Source of the DNA: Lentzea tibetensis | GTDB taxonomy: Bacteria; Actinomycetota; Actinomycetes; Mycobacteriales; Pseudonocardiaceae | Assembly (NCBI RefSeq): GCF_007845675.1 | Contig: NZ_VOBR01000020.1 | Span: 1 to 64,000, forward strand | DNA length: 64,000 nt | Direction: 5' to 3' | Shown: positions 63,830 to 64,000 of the stretch, one piece after another | Numbering within the stretch: the first letter of the stretch is position 1 | How the letters are laid out: every line of letters begins with the position of its first letter | The notes under the pieces: model-generated | What the model saw: only the letters and a program-made list of their open reading frames with translations | Told to the model about the DNA's origin: nothing | Databases searched by the model: none | Translations under genes and position numbers: made by a program

Positions 63830-64000
63830 TCAGCTCGTCGGGCGGACGATCGCGAGTGGGCACACCGCGTGGTGGACCAGCGCCTGGCTCGTCGAGCCGA
63901 GCAGCATCCCGGTGAACCCGCCGTGACCGCGGCTCCCGACGACCAGCAGCTGCGCGTCGGCCGCGAGCCTCATCATCGCGCGCACGGGGCGATCCCGCAC
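63830..64000 (-). CDS. Universal stress protein, C-terminal part (cut by window edge)
   Basis: The last 56 residues of a UspA-domain protein are present: DAQLLVVGSRGHGGFTGMLL, GSTSQALVHHAVCPLAIVRP. The ATP-binding G-x2-G-x9-G-S/T signature is complete here. The start lies beyond the right edge. It fits the nearby PPK2 and PPOX-fold genes as a stress group. Confidence 0.85.
   Translation of the reverse strand: MRDRPVRAMMRLAADAQLLVVGSRGHGGFTGMLLGSTSQALVHHAVCPLAIVRPTS

Overview
The window is high-GC DNA from an actinomycete. GTG and TTG starts, ATGA stop/start overlaps, Tat and lipobox signals, F420-type enzymes, WYL and MocR regulators, GerW- and PPK2-type genes and a large NRPS with MbtH all fit. 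The style resembles Pseudonocardiales (Lentzea, Saccharothrix or Amycolatopsis-like), but that is an inference from gene content only.

Layout. 1-9 kb: a nested 110-bp inverted repeat at the left edge, then housekeeping and accessory genes (alpha/beta hydrolase, PPOX-fold oxidoreductase, VOC protein, PAS-GGDEF-EAL protein, GDPD, UMF1-type MFS) and a PadR gene with two paralogous membrane proteins. 9-19.4 kb: thymidine kinase, a degenerate nuclease-like exported protein, a secreted GH2 enzyme divergent from a Tat-exported six-hairpin-type glycosidase, a lipoprotein, GyrI-like, WYL, VOC and TetR genes (TetR with a perfect 34-bp operator), and an SMP-30 protein. 19.4-50.4 kb: a biosynthetic gene cluster. 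50.4-64 kb: a two-component system, a four-gene Ddn-membrane-membrane-multicopper oxidase operon, LigA, a VanY-like peptidase, PPK2, GerW-like, two frameshifted gene remnants, a MgtC/DUF4010 protein and the end of a universal stress protein.

The cluster has two arms flanking a MocR-type regulator. The minus arm (38120 to 19404) is a five-module NRPS (A-T-C-A-T-C-A-T-C-A-T-C-A-T-TE, 4806 aa), MbtH, a DHA2 exporter, an oligopeptide-type binding protein and a luciferase-like monooxygenase. The A-domain codes read X-X-Gly-Y-Y. The plus arm (40244 to 50355) is a tightly coupled eleven-gene operon: an adenylation-carrier fusion, TrpD, TrpA, an ectoine synthase homologue (EctC), an acyl-CoA-dehydrogenase-like enzyme, a transglutaminase-like enzyme, a TrpB2-type synthase, TrpF, TrpC, UbiD and UbiX. 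There is no anthranilate synthase. The residues that recognise anthranilate in TrpD, TrpF and TrpC are changed.

My main hypothesis is that this operon runs a copy of the tryptophan pathway on an anthranilate surrogate made on a carrier protein. EctC would cyclise an amide amino acid (for example glutamine) to an aminopyrroline carboxylate. The A-PCP and dehydrogenase would aromatise it to an aminopyrrole-2-carboxylate. TrpD, F, C, A and B would build a second pyrrole ring and the alanine side chain, and UbiD/UbiX would remove the left-over ring carboxylate. The product would be a pyrrole-fused tryptophan isostere, probably used by the neighbouring NRPS. This is inference from gene content and motifs, not a demonstrated pathway.
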